64,000 bases of DNA from Vandiemenella viatica (Eukaryota; Arthropoda; Insecta; Orthoptera; Morabidae): positions 65,072,531 through 65,136,530 of the forward strand of contig CM061918.1 of the NCBI GenBank assembly GCA_031002005.1. The letters are read 5' to 3'. The notes under the pieces are model-generated. The model was not told the origin of the DNA and made no database searches. It was given only the letters and a program-made list of their open reading frames with translations. The translations under genes were made by a program, and so were the position numbers. Each line of letters starts with the position of its first letter. Within the stretch, counting starts at the first letter, position 1. This document shows positions 43,901-56,164 of this stretch, one piece after another.

Positions 43901-44570
43901 AACACCAACATTCTGTGCATGTGCAGAACCTATTGTATATAGTTTAATGGTATCAACAGTTAGTTACTTGTGTCAAACTGAACAGAAGCAAAATGTCAGG
44001 ATTGTAACACTGTAAATTAATGGATGTATGCAAAATATCATTGGTTTGATCCCTGATTGGTAAATATATTTTTATTTCTTGTACGCATTTATTTTCACTA
44101 TTATTTCGTATTAATATCATTAGAGATTCATTTTTAATAAAATCTGCCAAAATAATAGCTTGTTTTGAGTATTAATACACCATATGAGAATTAAAATATT
44201 AATTGCTTCCAGGACAGGAACATTTGATAGAACAGTCTTCTTACTATTGAGGCGGGAAAGCATATTTTTCTTACATTTGTTAACTTCATTCTTTTCGGTT
44301 AAACCAGAACCATACCAGACACACTTTATTAATGTAAGTAAATGATTGGACAAAGTCCATATTTACTGTAGAAATTCAATAAAGACATATTAACTATCCA
44401 CTCAAGTGTGAAAGAAACACCAAAAACACAAAAAAAACATAGAAAAAAGTGTGTATGGCAATTAGAAGTTTCCCTTCTTGCATGTGTACACACTGCAATC
44501 AACACAAGTATGGTGTATTAGAAACTGTGTGCCCAAGTATGACATAAAAATGTTTTAAAAAATGCAGGGC
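40920..44570. other. Intron C: long unassigned AT-rich stretch
   Basis: 3.6 kb with no exon, element terminus or repeat that I could match elsewhere in the window. Short ORFs look random. Very old repeats could be hidden here. Confidence 0.5.
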
Positions 44571-44574
44571 TTAC

Positions 44575-46165
44575 AACTATGGTTGAAAATTACAGGCCAA
44601 TCAATTTGATATTAATAGTAGGTAAATTAAATGAGACTGATATCCAACCACATCAGAAATGTCTTGAGGTACATAAATGGTTTTTAAGGTGACAACATAG
44701 CTTTAGACAATGATATTCATCTGAATCTCAGTTAGTATGCTGTATGGATAATGGAAACAAAGAAACTAAATAAACTAAAAACTATTGGAGGGGATCAAAA
44801 CTTGTGCTCTGGATAGCAGAATTCTTTGAAGGTAGAAAGCAAAGATTTTGAGTAGGAAATGTTAGTACCAAAAGAAATGAAAATAGGAGTGAACAGGGTA
44901 GCCTATTGCAACCATTGCTGTTTATTATTCTAATGATGGTTAACTATTGGAAGTTAGCTTGTTTGCAGATGACATAATGTTGGATAATATGATCTAGATG
45001 GGAGAAGACTGAACAGCTGGACAGGATTTGTAGCTGGGTAGGTCAACATGGGATGAAGATAAATGCAAAGAAGAGTCAGCTCATTTGGTACGCAGATAAA
45101 AAAAAAACTAAAAGTTGACTATGATTATGAGATGGAGAAGGAACTGCTTGTTGAATACTTGAAATATAATAACTTCAGATAACATTTGATAACAAACTCA
45201 ATTGGGTAGAATACATTGGAGAATGTAGGATTTAATAAATATGGCTACCAGGGGACAAGTCTGATTCAATTGGTTTCGCTTTGGATTAATGATAAAAAGT
45301 AGTTTTTTTATATTTCGATGAACTTTAATATTATCCCTTTTCTTGTTCCTTTAATGACCTACATTCGAGAAATATGGTCTCTGAAAAATACAATATCCAG
45401 TTTTAACAGTGACTGTTTTACTAGTAACCATGCATACATGCTAGCATTATTAGTGATGCTCCTTTTTTTTTTTTTCTGCATCACTAGGACAACTAACACT
45501 TTTATCTCAGAGTAACCAACATTCAAAAGTAAGAATACCAAACAAACTCAACTACTATTGTACTTTTCTTTTGAAACTGTTATGCTCTAATAGGTAATAT
45601 GGAAAGGTTTCAAAATCCTTCACTTCCTATAGGGAGAAAGGAGTTGATGTACCAGATAAGTAAGTGATTTGGGTTACAGAACCTGTGTCACCCTATTGCT
45701 TGAATATGTTGACATAGTGTGGGAGCCTTGGAGGAGGTGAAAAGAAGGGCTGCTAGTTTTGTATTTGGAAATTACCACAAAACACAATCAGTAACTGATA
45801 TGAAAAAGAAGCTGGAATGGGATTCATTGGAAGACAGGAAGAGGGTGAGTAGAAGTGGTGGGAGTGTACAAAGTGTATACTGATGATGAGGCATGGAAAG
45901 ATATTGATGGAAAAATTCAGAGAGGGACATGAAAGGGAAAAGATGACAATGATCACAAGCTGGCAATCTATTTCAGATGTGAGGGTGTGGAAAAATTCTC
46001 TTTTTTAGGCAAAGGGGTCAGGAATTGAAATAAATTATCAATAGAAATGATGAATAATTTACCAAAAATTCTGAAAGAATTTAAAATTCATAGAGGGAAA
46101 AAGTAGACAGGTACAGGAAAGGTAAAACTAGGTGCGTGTATGAAAATTAAATTAAATTTTGTCAA
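44575..46165 (+). mobile_element. Non-LTR retrotransposon (family C), longest 3' copy
   Basis: VENYRPINLI..VGKLNE, YADD-region equivalent LVCRLHN..., CSWVGQHGMKINAKKSQLI at ~45030-45090, DYDYEMEKELLVE, then 3' end blocks EEVKRRAASFVFGNYHKTQS, LEWDSLEDRKR and DCHKLAIYFRCEGVEKFSF, ending with an AATTAAATTTTG tail. Multiple frameshifts. 45225-45590 has no clear counterpart in other copies and may be a small insertion. Confidence 0.7.
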
Positions 46166-46496
46166 TGAAATTTACTATCCCTAATCTTATGTGTTATCCC
46201 ACTTTCATAAATATCTGTGTTAAACTTGATCACTACAATAACTTCACTGTAATTTATGACCATCATTACTTATTCTTAGCAGTCTGGATGTTGTCACAGA
46301 TCCTGCACAAGCAAACTCTAGTTGGTTCTTGACTTATGCACATATAGCAGGATTTCTATTGGTTAAACAGGTCATGTAGTGTTATAGGATGTCATATTTA
46401 TAATAAAGGTATTGTATTTTTTCCCTTGCCCCTTCCCATCTTAATGAAACATTTTTGTAATTTCAAGCAATTCATGTTTTTTAATTTTTCATACAG

Positions 46497-46715
46497 GCTA
46501 GATCTGAGTTTCTGTAAATGTCTGGGTGGAGCAGCAATAAAGTATGTAGCCCAGTTACCAAAGCTACGTAAATTACTGCTCAATTGGATTGACATAAAAA
46601 AACTGCAACCTGGCTTGGAACACATAGAGTTTATGTCATCTTTGGAGATTCTCAGCCTTAGCCACACTAAAAATACAAGCTCTTTTCCCTTCAACAGAAT
46701 TCCTGTTAAACTCAG
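46497..46715 (+). CDS. LRR-protein gene, exon D
   Basis: Acceptor with a strong pyrimidine tract (TTTTTTAATTTTTCATACAG, ends 46496) and donor AG|GTATGT after 46715. 219 nt, one base in (G, making ATG Met with exon C) and two out (AG). It encodes LDLSFCKCLGGAAIKYVAQL, PKLRKLLLNWIDIKKL, a short acidic stretch and SSLEILSLSHTKN. The LDLSFCKCL unit is a textbook cysteine-containing LRR. The join to exon C (TELEM-LDLSFC) restores one continuous repeat, which argues against a missing exon in the 14.7-kb intron. Confidence 0.85.
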
Positions 46716-47765
46716 GTATGTAAAAAGTTTAACTATTGTGCAGTATCTTTGTTACCTAAGATTTAGATATATACATAGATGTATGGGAATTAATTGGCCA
46801 AAACTAAACAATGTAGTTTCCAGTAAACATTGATTAAAAATTGGGGATATATGCAATAAGTAAATGTAAAAAAGTGGGAGCAATTTTTGATTGCTTTGTG
46901 GAATTGCAACTATAAACTATGTTTTTGATCATAAGGTCAAGTAAAGAGATAAAAAGGATAATACATGTTTATAGCATTTTAGTGCAAATTAAATTATAAC
47001 TTTATTCTAGGTTCAGTACATAACAGCCTATCCTGAGTTTTGACCATTAGCAGTCCTAAGAATAGATTGTCATTTGGTCTTGCGGTCACCATCCAGCTAA
47101 TAACCTCAGCAGGAGAATGTAGGATTGAAATAATGTCCACTGTAGAACAGAACGTTCCAAACAATGTATTCAGAAAATAATCACATCACTCGTTGACCAA
47201 TCTATAGCATTGAAACTTCTTTTCCAAAAATAATTTGATTGCAGGTATGAACCATGATGCAAGCCACAACCAACTCCCGGGAGCTCCTATCTGTATCAGA
47301 GTCAGTTACTTTGAGAACATGTCCACTACTGCACTTTATGTTATAGTCAGTCCAACAAGGCTGACATGCGAGCGTAGCGCCTACTTCAAACTTCCGAGTT
47401 CTTGTTCACTTATTGTGCTAAATTGGCAATACAACCTGTGTGGCCTACCTCTATGAGAGATTTCTAATGGCTGACCTCATTCTAGCCTCCCAGGGTCTAT
47501 TTATAGGGTATTAGGAAGATTTCATAATATATGCAGATATTACAAAATATGCAAAACTATCGGAACTATTTTTCCTCTGTTTGAAGGTACGGTAGTGAGA
47601 AGTAGTCCATTTCTTAAACGTCAAAATCAATCCTTACGAAAAAATTTCTAACGTTAGTGGTTTGGCTGTAAAAAATTATTAAAGTGGTGAATCTTAAATT
47701 CACTCTCACCTTCAGAGTATTTGAGCTATGGTGCTGAATCTTGTTTTAGAGTGATCTGCTAATTC
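46716..47765. other. Intron D, first part: unassigned, with GC-richer patch
   Basis: 47235-47460 is clearly richer in G+C than its surroundings and has a 73-codon ORF with no recognised motif. The rest is AT-rich. Confidence 0.45.
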
Positions 47766-47769
47766 TTCC

Positions 47770-48470
47770 TGATTTTTTGGTATATAAACCAGTTTGTTTA
47801 CTATTTTCAGTCTGGTGTAAGCCATATCTCAAAATTACAAAACCCTATATCTCCCAAAGTGTTGAAGCTACAGAGCTAAAATATGTTTAAGATGTTTCTA
47901 CATACAATTTCCTATCTGATAGTAATGTTATCCCACTGCTAAAGCTACTCTTTCATAATATCTTGAAAATTCCTTTTACTTCTTTCTAAGTCTATCCCGC
48001 CAAACCTTCAAACTCCCAGCATCCATTATATTGTAAATTCCATAAATTTTACTTTTTACATTGTGGCCTAAATACTGTGTGGATTTGTACAAAAACTTGT
48101 GCGTTGTGTTCAGAAAAAATCTACTTTCTTTTAAATAAACTCCCCCTCCCCCTTTTTTGTATTTAGTCAAAATATATTATGTGACAACAACTCATTTTTG
48201 CCCATTTCTCATAAAGTCCTACAAAAGCATTCCTTAACTTTTACCTACAGATTTGAAATTTTTACAAATTTGGTGCATCTTTTAAACTATAAATCTTTTC
48301 TGTAGCTTGAACTTGTCAATCACTGTGGCTTGTGGTTGATTCAATTTCAGAATCAATTATGTCTTTAGAACAATTTTATATCTACCAAGTGTCAAAACTC
48401 ATTTTGATCATTATCACCTACTGCATCTCTGAAAATGAATGTAGCATTTTCTGTTATAAAATATGAAAAT
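47770..48470 (+). repeat. Dispersed repeat R2, copy 2
   Basis: Same ordered blocks as 19320-20100 (see that entry). Divergent, no ORF. Confidence 0.5.
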
Positions 48471-48474
48471 TCCT

Positions 48475-49615
48475 TTTAGTGGCATTGTTTATAAACATTT
48501 TGACTGAATATCACTTTTTACCTCTCCTTTTCCCTCGAAAATTGTAAGAAAATGGTTCTAAACTTGTTTTGCAATTGAACTGATACTAGCGCACACCTCT
48601 TTCAACAATTTTGGTAATATATTAACAAAATTTGGGTTATATGACACACTGATGTTCTGATGAGTGATATATGAAATACAAATCAGGCATTTCAGGGAAC
48701 TTGGGCTACAATCTATAGATGCCATCTGCATTGTTTTTCAACTTTGTTCAAGAAACATTACAAATTAATTTTGCCATGCCATCTGTATTTGTTTGATTCC
48801 TTTTCAAAATACTAATCCCAATTAAGGATTTGAGTTGACTGTAAAAAAATCAAACATGACAAAATTCAGGCAGTGATTTCAAACTTAAATATACCATACA
48901 TTATTTGTGCTATGTGTGTAAGGGTAGAGTGGGAAGCAGAATGCTGAGCCCTGCAGACATCTCAGACTGAAATATAACTCTAACAATTACTATCCATCTA
49001 GTTGTGACTGACAAGGTGGGAGTCTTACAAGCAAACCTATAGTGGTGAAATTATTTGTGTTTTGTGAACTACTAAGAAAAGTGACAAGTCACTTTGTTAT
49101 TTTCGATACACAAAATAAGAAGAATAGTATTTGTGACAAGTATTGGTATACAAAGTGTCAGTAAAGGCATATGGCACACACAGTAGATTCCACAGTAGAG
49201 AGGATGATGGAAGTCCAAGTGTGAAACTGGTTACTGTAAGTTTGTGGAAGTATGATTTTTAGGTGAAGAAATACTGAAGCAAAAAAATGTGAATTTTTTG
49301 TTTGGAAAGAGAAATGTATAAAGTACTGACAAAGGATAGCTCTAATTGGTACAATGTCTTGCATTATCTGAGCTATAGTACACCTATTGTGAACATTTGG
49401 ATTCAATCAAGGAAGTTTCAGATATAAAAATATGAATCTGCTGTTCATGTTGTACTCTACGAAAGTGTATTATGTGTGGAAAAGGGTTAACTGCCAGTGG
49501 CAATAATCATAGTAAATAGGCATTCACCAAAAATCTTTGCTGTTTAGTAGTTACAAATGACACTGCATAAAAACTGATAACCACAGTTTTGCTCCCCTAT
49601 ATACTAAAATATAGA
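48475..49615. other. Intron D: unassigned
   Basis: AT-rich without recognisable coding or transposon signals. Confidence 0.5.
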
Positions 49616-49619
49616 ACTG

Positions 49620-50880
49620 CCCATTTATTATGCAGGAGATGGAATCAGCCCTTAATTGTATGAACAACATGATCCCAGGGCCAAATGAGATGTTGAAACA
49701 TCTCAGTAATGATGCTAAAGAGTACTTTTTTTTGGTATTCTTAGTGATATTTGTACCAAAGAATACTTCGCTGACTTGTGGACAGGAGCAACACTATTAC
49801 CACCAGGAAAGGCAGTTCTCATAAAATAGCCTTAAGTAGCCGCACTGAAAAGATACTGGAGACAATAGTTAACTGCTGCCTCATGTGATGTTTCAAATTC
49901 CTAGATCTGCTGTTTTAAGTATGGTTTTGGGAAGTTTTGTTCTACCATGTACAGTGTATTTGAAAGTCATGTTGAGGATGTGATGCAGGAACTAAGAAAG
50001 TTTATAAATCATAAAGTGGTTGGTGTAGATAATATTACTATGGATGTCTTAAAGATAGCAGGATGTGACAGTGTACCTTATCTTGAAACATTATTTAAAC
50101 TATCTGGAATCTTGCATCTACCAGAGTGCTGGAAAAGTTCAATAGTAGTACTGGTACGTAAAGGAGGGGTGACAGATAGGGTAGAAAATTATAGGCCAAT
50201 CAGTTTGGCTTCAGTGGTATGTAAATTAATGGAGAGTTTGATATGCAGCCACATCAGAAATGTGTGTGAAGAACGTAAATGTATTTCAAGTCGACATGAT
50301 ATTTGACAAGGATAGTCATGCAAATCTCAGTTAGTTATGCAAAATTTTTTGGATGAAATTGACAACGAAGGCCTAACAGAAAAGCACTAGATCTCTCTAA
50401 GGCTTTTGACAGAATGGTGCTGAATAAGTTAAAAACTATTGGAATGGATGAAGTAGTGATCTCCTGGCAGTAGCAGACCTAGGGATTTTCCTAACTGGGC
50501 AAAAACTGTGAGACTGCCACCGCTTCTAACATTAAGAAATCGAAAAGTTAGGTTAGGAAATGCAGTATCAAAAGACATGGAAGTAAAAATGGGAGTGCCA
50601 CAGGGTAGCGTACTGGGATCATTGCTATTCATTATTCTAATTAATGATTGTGTTTATGGTTTACTATCAAAAATAAGGTTGTTTGTTTTGGCATAATGGT
50701 ATATAATAGGATCAAACTTGTAGAAGACTGTAAGCAACTGCAGGGTGATCTGAACAGGATATCTAGCTGGGTACGTCAATATGGGATGAAGATAAATGCA
50801 AAGAAAAGTCAGCTTATTAGGTACACAGATTAAAAACTAAAGGTTGATTATGATTATAAGAATTACTTCTTGAAGACCTT
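49620..50880 (+). mobile_element. Non-LTR retrotransposon (family C), RT region
   Basis: 49947-50306 keeps one open frame: LRKFINHKVVGVDNITMDVL, LPECWKSSIVVLVRKGGVTD, ENYRPISLASVVCKLMESLI. Then LDLSKAFDRMVLNKLKTIGM, VKMGVPQGSVLGSLLFIILI and LNRISSWVRQYGMKINAKKS to TAA at 50831. The RT blocks are in the right order but broken, and a 65-bp piece of a hAT MITE is inserted at 50468-50533. This is the best copy for defining the family's RT. Confidence 0.8.
50468..50533 (+). mobile_element. Left-end fragment of a hAT-type MITE
   Basis: CAGTAGCAGACCTAGGGATT, then CAAAAACTGTGAGACTGCCA matches the left end of the MITE at 50883-51113. It interrupts the LINE RT frame. Confidence 0.6.
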
Positions 50881-50882
50881 TG

Positions 50883-51113
50883 CAGTGGTAGATCTAGGAA
50901 TTTTCTGAGCCGGGGTAAAAGCTGTGAGACTGCCGCCATTTCGAACATTATTTTGTTATTTTGCCACTCCCATTGTCGCCTCACACATTGTCCAGGGTCA
51001 CTGCAACATAAATCACAACACTTAAAACACAATTTTGCACCACCCACCCTAAACTTGCCACCTGCGGTAAGTGCTCTAGTTTGTCTCCCCCCCCCCCCCC
51101 AGATCCAACACTG
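50883..51113 (+). mobile_element. hAT-type MITE, 231 bp
   Basis: Ends CAGTGGTAGATCTAGG and, inverted, CAGTGTTGGATCTGGG, with a C-run near the right end. Flanks GACCTTTG and TACTTTGG are partly alike, as expected for an aged 8-bp duplication. No ORF. Confidence 0.7.
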
Positions 51114-51574
51114 TACTTTGGAACTGTACACATCTTTCCTCCTTCAATATGTCTCACCTCCTACACAGTGAGGTTACTACACATTAAGGTTATTAACTGA
51201 AATACTGTGAAATGCTTTTATGGTTTTTGTTTTTTGCTCATCTGGCCCTTCTATCTTCATCTATGATAGTTGATGTGTTATTTTCTGTATCTTATTATAG
51301 TTATTTTGTAATGTTGGCAGAGACATCAAACTAGAGGATTATTCTATTTTTGAACTAAAAAAATCTGTGTTCTGCCATCATCTATGATGATATTTGCTTC
51401 CTCCTTCTTAATTTATGTACGATTTTATTATTTAAATTGACAGTACTTTGATTAAAGTTTTTATGTTGGCAATTTTGATAATTGCTTTTTGTGGTACAAT
51501 TTTTGTAAAGTGTTACATAATTAGAAATATGGGGCACTGTATACAGAAGGAAATTTACTTTGATTTCATTACAG
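51114..51574. other. End of intron D
   Basis: AT-rich. Ends with a good acceptor, TTTGATTTCATTACAG (51559-51574). Confidence 0.55.
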
Positions 51575-51728
51575 GGTCTTGAATGTGAAGACATACTTAG
51601 ATGGCAGAAATATACTGAAGATGCTTAAGGTTCAGATGCCAGCCCTGAAGGTGATTGAACCCAATTATGATCACCCAGATAACTTGCTTCTAAGTGAAAT
51701 TGACATTGCAAGAATGATGGAGTTATAA
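51575..51728 (+). CDS. LRR-protein gene, last exon (exon E)
   Basis: Acceptor ATTTCATTACAG ends at 51574. The first base completes AG|G Arg with exon D. It encodes VLNVKTYLDGRNILKMLKVQ, MPALKVIEPNYDH and PDNLLLSEIDIARMMEL, then TAA at 51726-51728. LRV..VKTYLDG and MPALKVIEP form the closing LRR and C-terminal cap. With the four upstream exons the visible protein is 349 codons in one frame. The 3' UTR is short and followed by AATAAA at 51832. Confidence 0.85.
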
Positions 51729-51831
51729 ACTTGGGAAAAAATAATAATGATTTAGGAGACAACTCTTGTGCCTTCATTTATATATCCTGTGTGTAATCTT
51801 ATAAGTTCAGGCTTATGAATATTTTTGAAAA

Positions 51832-51837
51832 AATAAA
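51832..51837 (+). terminator. Poly(A) signal of the LRR-protein gene
   Basis: AATAAA 104 nt after the stop codon, followed within ~20-30 nt by GT/T-rich sequence (GTTACAATGTTATTATTAG), as expected for cleavage and polyadenylation. Confidence 0.8.
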
Positions 51838-52125
51838 AACTTGGATGAAAATTGTTACAATGTTATTATTAGTTTTTCAGTTGTGTAAGATCTTGGACTA
51901 AAATTGCAGTCTTAGGCAAATTTTCAGCTGAAGAGAGATCAAATTTGTATGGGTCCATGTGTGGATTCATATTGGACATAAGCTGAATCAGATTTTGGGA
52001 TCCACTTTTATTGAAATTGTTATCTGGGAAGAAATATATACTACAGTTGCTTAAGCTGCCCAATAGTCAGGTCTGTGAGAGAATGGATAAGTGGATGTGT
52101 ATGTGAATGGAGAATAAATATAGTT

Positions 52126-53611
52126 GTAAGGGACAAGGTTATACCCAGGGTACAGTAAACCTCCTTAACTAACGACTTGCACCTTGTAGTAGATTTCTTC
52201 AAAATTTACAGGAAAGCTCCAAATGTTCAAAATTGTTGTAGACCATGAATATACCTTTGGAAATTAAATCAACTGCTAATTAAAATGGTCGCCACTCCCA
52301 ATGATGTAACCTTCAGAGAGAAAAGGGGTCAGTTCAAACTATGGAAATAAAATCACTTCTCAAGTTTCACGAAGAATATATTCTGCTATCAAAAATCCAC
52401 AAAAAAAGTTCACAAATACAGTTGATTCAGCTATCAGATATTCATTTCAAAAGATTGCAAGTTATGAATCACTAAAGAAGCCCAAAACCCCTGAAAACTT
52501 TATGTTACTTAGTTCATTGTCTTGACCGCATTGTACCACCAACGCACATGACTCGATACTCGCAGGGGTGCCAACCTCCAGTTCTCGCACCAGAGCTGTG
52601 CAGGTCCTACTCACACAGATTTCCACAAGAGACTGAGCCATCTTGGCTAAATCTTCCAAATCACATGACCCCCAGGATGTAGTGCCTCCAAGGTACTAAC
52701 TGCAGGGTTTCCAAATTTTAATATTATTTAGAACAAAAAATTACAAATATTTTACCCCTCTTCAACTTTTGTCGAAAATTTAATGGATTGGCCTTAATTA
52801 ATTTTCTCCTGTTTGCTGCATAGGAGCCTTAATGTTACTCGTCACAAGTGTATCCTTATGTAGAAAAAGTTCCTGTTTGGACCTCCATATTAAAAATTCA
52901 AATTAAAAAGATTATCGTGAATAGCTCTGAAAGTAAGGCTTGTCCCAAAAATGAATTTTAGCATGGTATTCCCCAGTGTCTAATGGATCTTTTAAAAGTC
53001 TTCTGTGCTTAGTTTGGCCATAAAAAATTTGTATATGCCTGTAACATGTGAATTTAGATGCAATAACTTTTAAAAATTAGTTTCTAACTTTATTTACTGT
53101 ACAGAACTTCTCGAAAAGTTTAACACAATGTTCAGAGAGAATTTAAGTTGTAAGAACCGTATCGTTTAATATCAGGAATGTTTTAAATGAGTTGTATTTA
53201 ATTTTTGAAAGTATCGGTCAATTAACAACTTGTGTTTTCTTACTTTAAATGGCTTGAAACTATATATTAGGAGTTAAATATTGCAAAATTTTGTTTCTTC
53301 TATTTAATTATTATTATAAATGTTCTTTACCATGATGAAAAGTGTTGAAAACTGATGATATGGTCTCGTAACTAAAATCAAATGTTTCTCAGCTGAACTA
53401 TTGTGTATTTCTATGATTTAGGTGAGTTTAAAGGTTACTTTTTATCATTAAATTTCTATTTAATGCTGTTATTACATGTTGAGTATGTTCTTAGATTTAA
53501 AATCTCCCTATATTTGGCTGTGAGCTGCAGTATCAGCTTCTGAATGATTCCCGTCCCCCATATCCTGTAGAGACGAAGTGTAGAATTTAACAAATTCTGA
53601 GGTGCTTACAT
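52126..53611 (+). repeat. Dispersed repeat R1, copy 3
   Basis: Start TGTAAGGGACAAGG...CTCCTTAACTAACGAC (compare CACCTTAACTAACCTCC in copy 1). Later blocks: AAAAGTGTTGAAAACTGATG (compare AAAAGTGTTGAAAAAAAGCG), CTGCAGTATCAGCTTCTG, and the end GTAGAATTTAACAAATTCTG. About 300 bp shorter than copies 1 and 2. 52500-52680 is GC-richer with a 65-codon minus-strand ORF of unknown meaning. Confidence 0.6.
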
Positions 53612-53672
53612 AGTGTTTCTCTGTGTTAGTGTTAATATTACAGTACCGGTACATATTAGTAAGTTATGTATA

Positions 53673-53890
53673 TTGTAAATAGTCTGTTCATATTTTAAGT
53701 ATTGAGCTTAGCTGACTGAACAGCAGTGACAAGTGAATAGTGATCTGTAAAAAAACTTCAAGATTAGATAGTTGGTCGTACAGCTGTATCATGTGAATAG
53801 CATTTTGACCAAAATTTCAAGATGTGCAGAGTTGGCTATGCAACAGTGATGTATAAACAGTGGTCTGTTTGAAACTTTCCAGATGTATAG
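53673..53890 (+). repeat. 60-bp tandem repeat, about three units
   Basis: GTGAATAG at 53733 and 53793 and its variant ATAAACAG at 53853 are exactly 60 bp apart. Each is followed by a TTCAAGAT/TTTCCAGAT block and a CAGCTGTATCAT/CAACAGTGATGT block. An older unit precedes 53733. Confidence 0.75.
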
Positions 53891-53894
53891 TAAT

Positions 53895-54285
53895 TGTAAA
53901 ATTGCACTTACTTTTCAGGTTTAGTGCATCATGTTTCTTGCTGGTGATTCCAGTGTTTTGGTCCCAATCAGCACCTTCCTGAGGACTGCTTCAAGTTAAT
54001 GTACATCCAGCACACTGGATGGACCTTACAGTATACTAAACAAAAACAGTGGTCATATGCATAGTATTTATCTGTAAATAATAGCCATCTGCACAGTATT
54101 TTTATGTAAAAATTGGATGTGAAGTTCTATCCTATACAAAGAATTGATAGGTGGGTTTATCAGTGCATTGTAATTTATTTATAGTTATTATTATTTCAGC
54201 TTTATCATTCCTTATTTCAGGATGCAGCCTCTTTAAGCCAGATGGACTAAATTTTACAATTTAATGTTACATAAATTTGGTTCTA
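53895..54285. other. Unassigned intergenic sequence
   Basis: Includes AGTGTTTTGGTCCCAATCAG and GCACCTTCCTGAGGACTGCT, which read like a decayed transposon end, but no partner was found. Confidence 0.35.
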
Positions 54286-54289
54286 GTTC

Positions 54290-54700
54290 CTTCCAGGCTG
54301 ATCGATATTGAGCAACTCTCTTCCAGTTAATGTCTGTTAAATGCCGTAAGTCTCCATCCCAACAATCCTGGGGTCTTCCTCTTGCTCTTTTCAGGTTCCT
54401 TGTTATCCAATCCAGAACTGTCGTAGTCCATTTGTCGTCTCTTTTTCGAGCAATATGACCAGCCTATTGCTATTTTTGGGTTACCGCTTTTTCTAAAATA
54501 TTTGTCACTTTGGTTATCAAACGAATGTTGATGACTCTTTTCCTTTCTCTTCTTGAAAACTCTAGCATTGCTCTTTCCATACTTCACTTGGCAGTTCTCA
54601 GATTTTGCTTCATTCGACTGTTAAGGGTCCAAGTCTGGGAGGCATATGTAAGGACTGGTAATACACATTTTTCAAATACCTGTATTTTAAAGATGAATTG
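54290..54700 (-). mobile_element. Non-LTR retrotransposon C-terminal region, minus strand
   Basis: Minus strand: FEKCVLPVLTYASQTWTLNS, SMERAMLEFSRRERKE, then AGHIARKRDDKWTTTVLDW and RGRPQDCWDGDLRHL. This is the classic C-terminal domain of insect endonuclease/RT LINEs. A stop and small shifts are present. Confidence 0.8.
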
Positions 54701-54894
54701 GTATGTTTGATTTAAAATATTTGGTAGTAACAGTGACAACAACGATGATGAGAAATAAATATAGAAAAAGAAACGTAAATCTGTTTGTAAGCTTATGTGT
54801 TAAAAACCTAGTAAAGATGATTTGATGCCAACTGAGTTGTGTTATAACAAGACTAAGTATAACGGAGCCTGTCAGGAGAGCATTAATATTTTAT

Positions 54895-55140
54895 ATTTTG
54901 ATTAAATTGCAGTGGAGCACATGCCCCGGTGACAATTACCCTACACACCCTTCTTCTCCCTTTCCTGCACCCACCTACATTTATCCTCTGCAAATTTTAG
55001 CTTTAAATTCTTTCAACGTTTTTGCCAAATTATTCATCATTTCTCTTGGTAACTTATTCCAATCCCTGACACCCTTACTCAAAAAAGAGTATCTTACTAC
55101 ACCCTTGTGCCTGAAATCGAGTGCCAGCTTGTGATCATGG
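54895..55140 (-). mobile_element. Non-LTR retrotransposon (family C) 3' terminus, minus strand
   Basis: The minus strand matches the 3' end of copies 1395-2005 and 44575-46165: HKLALDFRHKGVVRYSFLS, then GVRDWNKLPREMMNNLAKTL and CICRG, ending with ...GCACATGCTCCACTGCAATTTAATC-like text on the element strand. It retains about 80 codons nearly in frame, so it is less decayed than the others. Confidence 0.75.
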
Positions 55141-55144
55141 TCAT

Positions 55145-55465
55145 CTTACAATGGAAATTTTTCCGTATGCTCTCCAGCCCTGCTTTATGCATCTGTAGAT
55201 CTCAGACTTTGAATTGCCATTGATGTTGATCAGTTGGACAAGATAGATGTACTGTTCTACTGACTCAGTGTCAGTACGAGTGTGTATATACATATACAAA
55301 AGAAAGAAATTGTGAAATTTTTGTAAATTGTGTAAATTACCCTGCTTCCACAAAAGACAAGAATGTGTGATCTATAAGTTTGCACCTGTGAGATTTACAT
55401 AAATTTTCGATAAACACATGATCTGTACACATTTCTCTGTCAGTGCACGATAAAGAAATTATTGT
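55145..55465. other. Unassigned, includes decayed LINE-like sequence
   Basis: No clear motif between two minus-strand LINE fragments. Confidence 0.4.
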
Positions 55466-55469
55466 CATC

Positions 55470-56160
55470 ATTACAGATTTCTACTTTTGTGGGTTGTCTG
55501 GCTTATCCTGATACACCAAGATTTTCCCTCCACCACTTGTCTTCAATCTACTACCTTGGTTACTCGGTTCAGCTATCTTGTCCATGGTCTTCCAATAGTT
55601 GTCCTTCTTTACCCATTGTGCTAAATTTGGCATTCTCCACTCCTCCATCAACACAACATGCCCTAGTCACTGCAGTCCTTCTTAGTGTCTCTTCCAATGC
55701 TTTGAATTTTAATCTTTGTTTATATTCTTTCTTGTGATATTTTCTATCCCTCTCAGAAATCTTATTTCTGCCATCTATAATCTGCTGATATCTGATTATA
55801 CAAGTCCAGGTTTAAGAGCCAGAGGTCATTATTGGCTGGTACTTTATAGGGCAAGATTTTGGCTTCCTTTCCTGTGCTCCACCTCCAGATTACATCCCCT
55901 ATCTGATGACAAAAATATCCCTCTTCCTTTATTCTCTGTCGTCTTTCTTCCTTCATCTTTGTAATGATAGTTATGTTGCTTCCCAAATTTATAAACCACC
56001 CTACCCATTCCAATTTCTCGCCATCATAATTTGATGGGCCAGTATTTATTACTACCATCACTGTCTTGTCTTTTTTTCCACACTCATCTTCTGGATATGT
56101 TTCCCTATTGGAGTCAACCATTTTCCTAATTCTCTTTCCAGATTCCTTTTTATCTGCCGT
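55470..56160 (-). mobile_element. Non-LTR retrotransposon (family E-like), post-RT region, minus strand
   Basis: Minus-strand ORF 56121-55762 reads EKLEWVGWFINLGSNITIIT, RRQRIKEEGYFCHQIGDVIW and STGKEAKILPYKV, then by shift ISERDRKYHKKEYKQRLKFK. F.NLGSNI matches the FxYLGSxI segment following the LINE RT core. It probably belongs with 56965-57650 and 54290-54700 as parts of one or more minus-strand LINEs split by other insertions. Confidence 0.6.
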
Positions 56161-56164
56161 ATCA

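Noticed and set aside
50817..51131. 104-codon minus-strand ORF with glycine run
   Set aside because: It is antisense to a hAT MITE and its C homopolymer.
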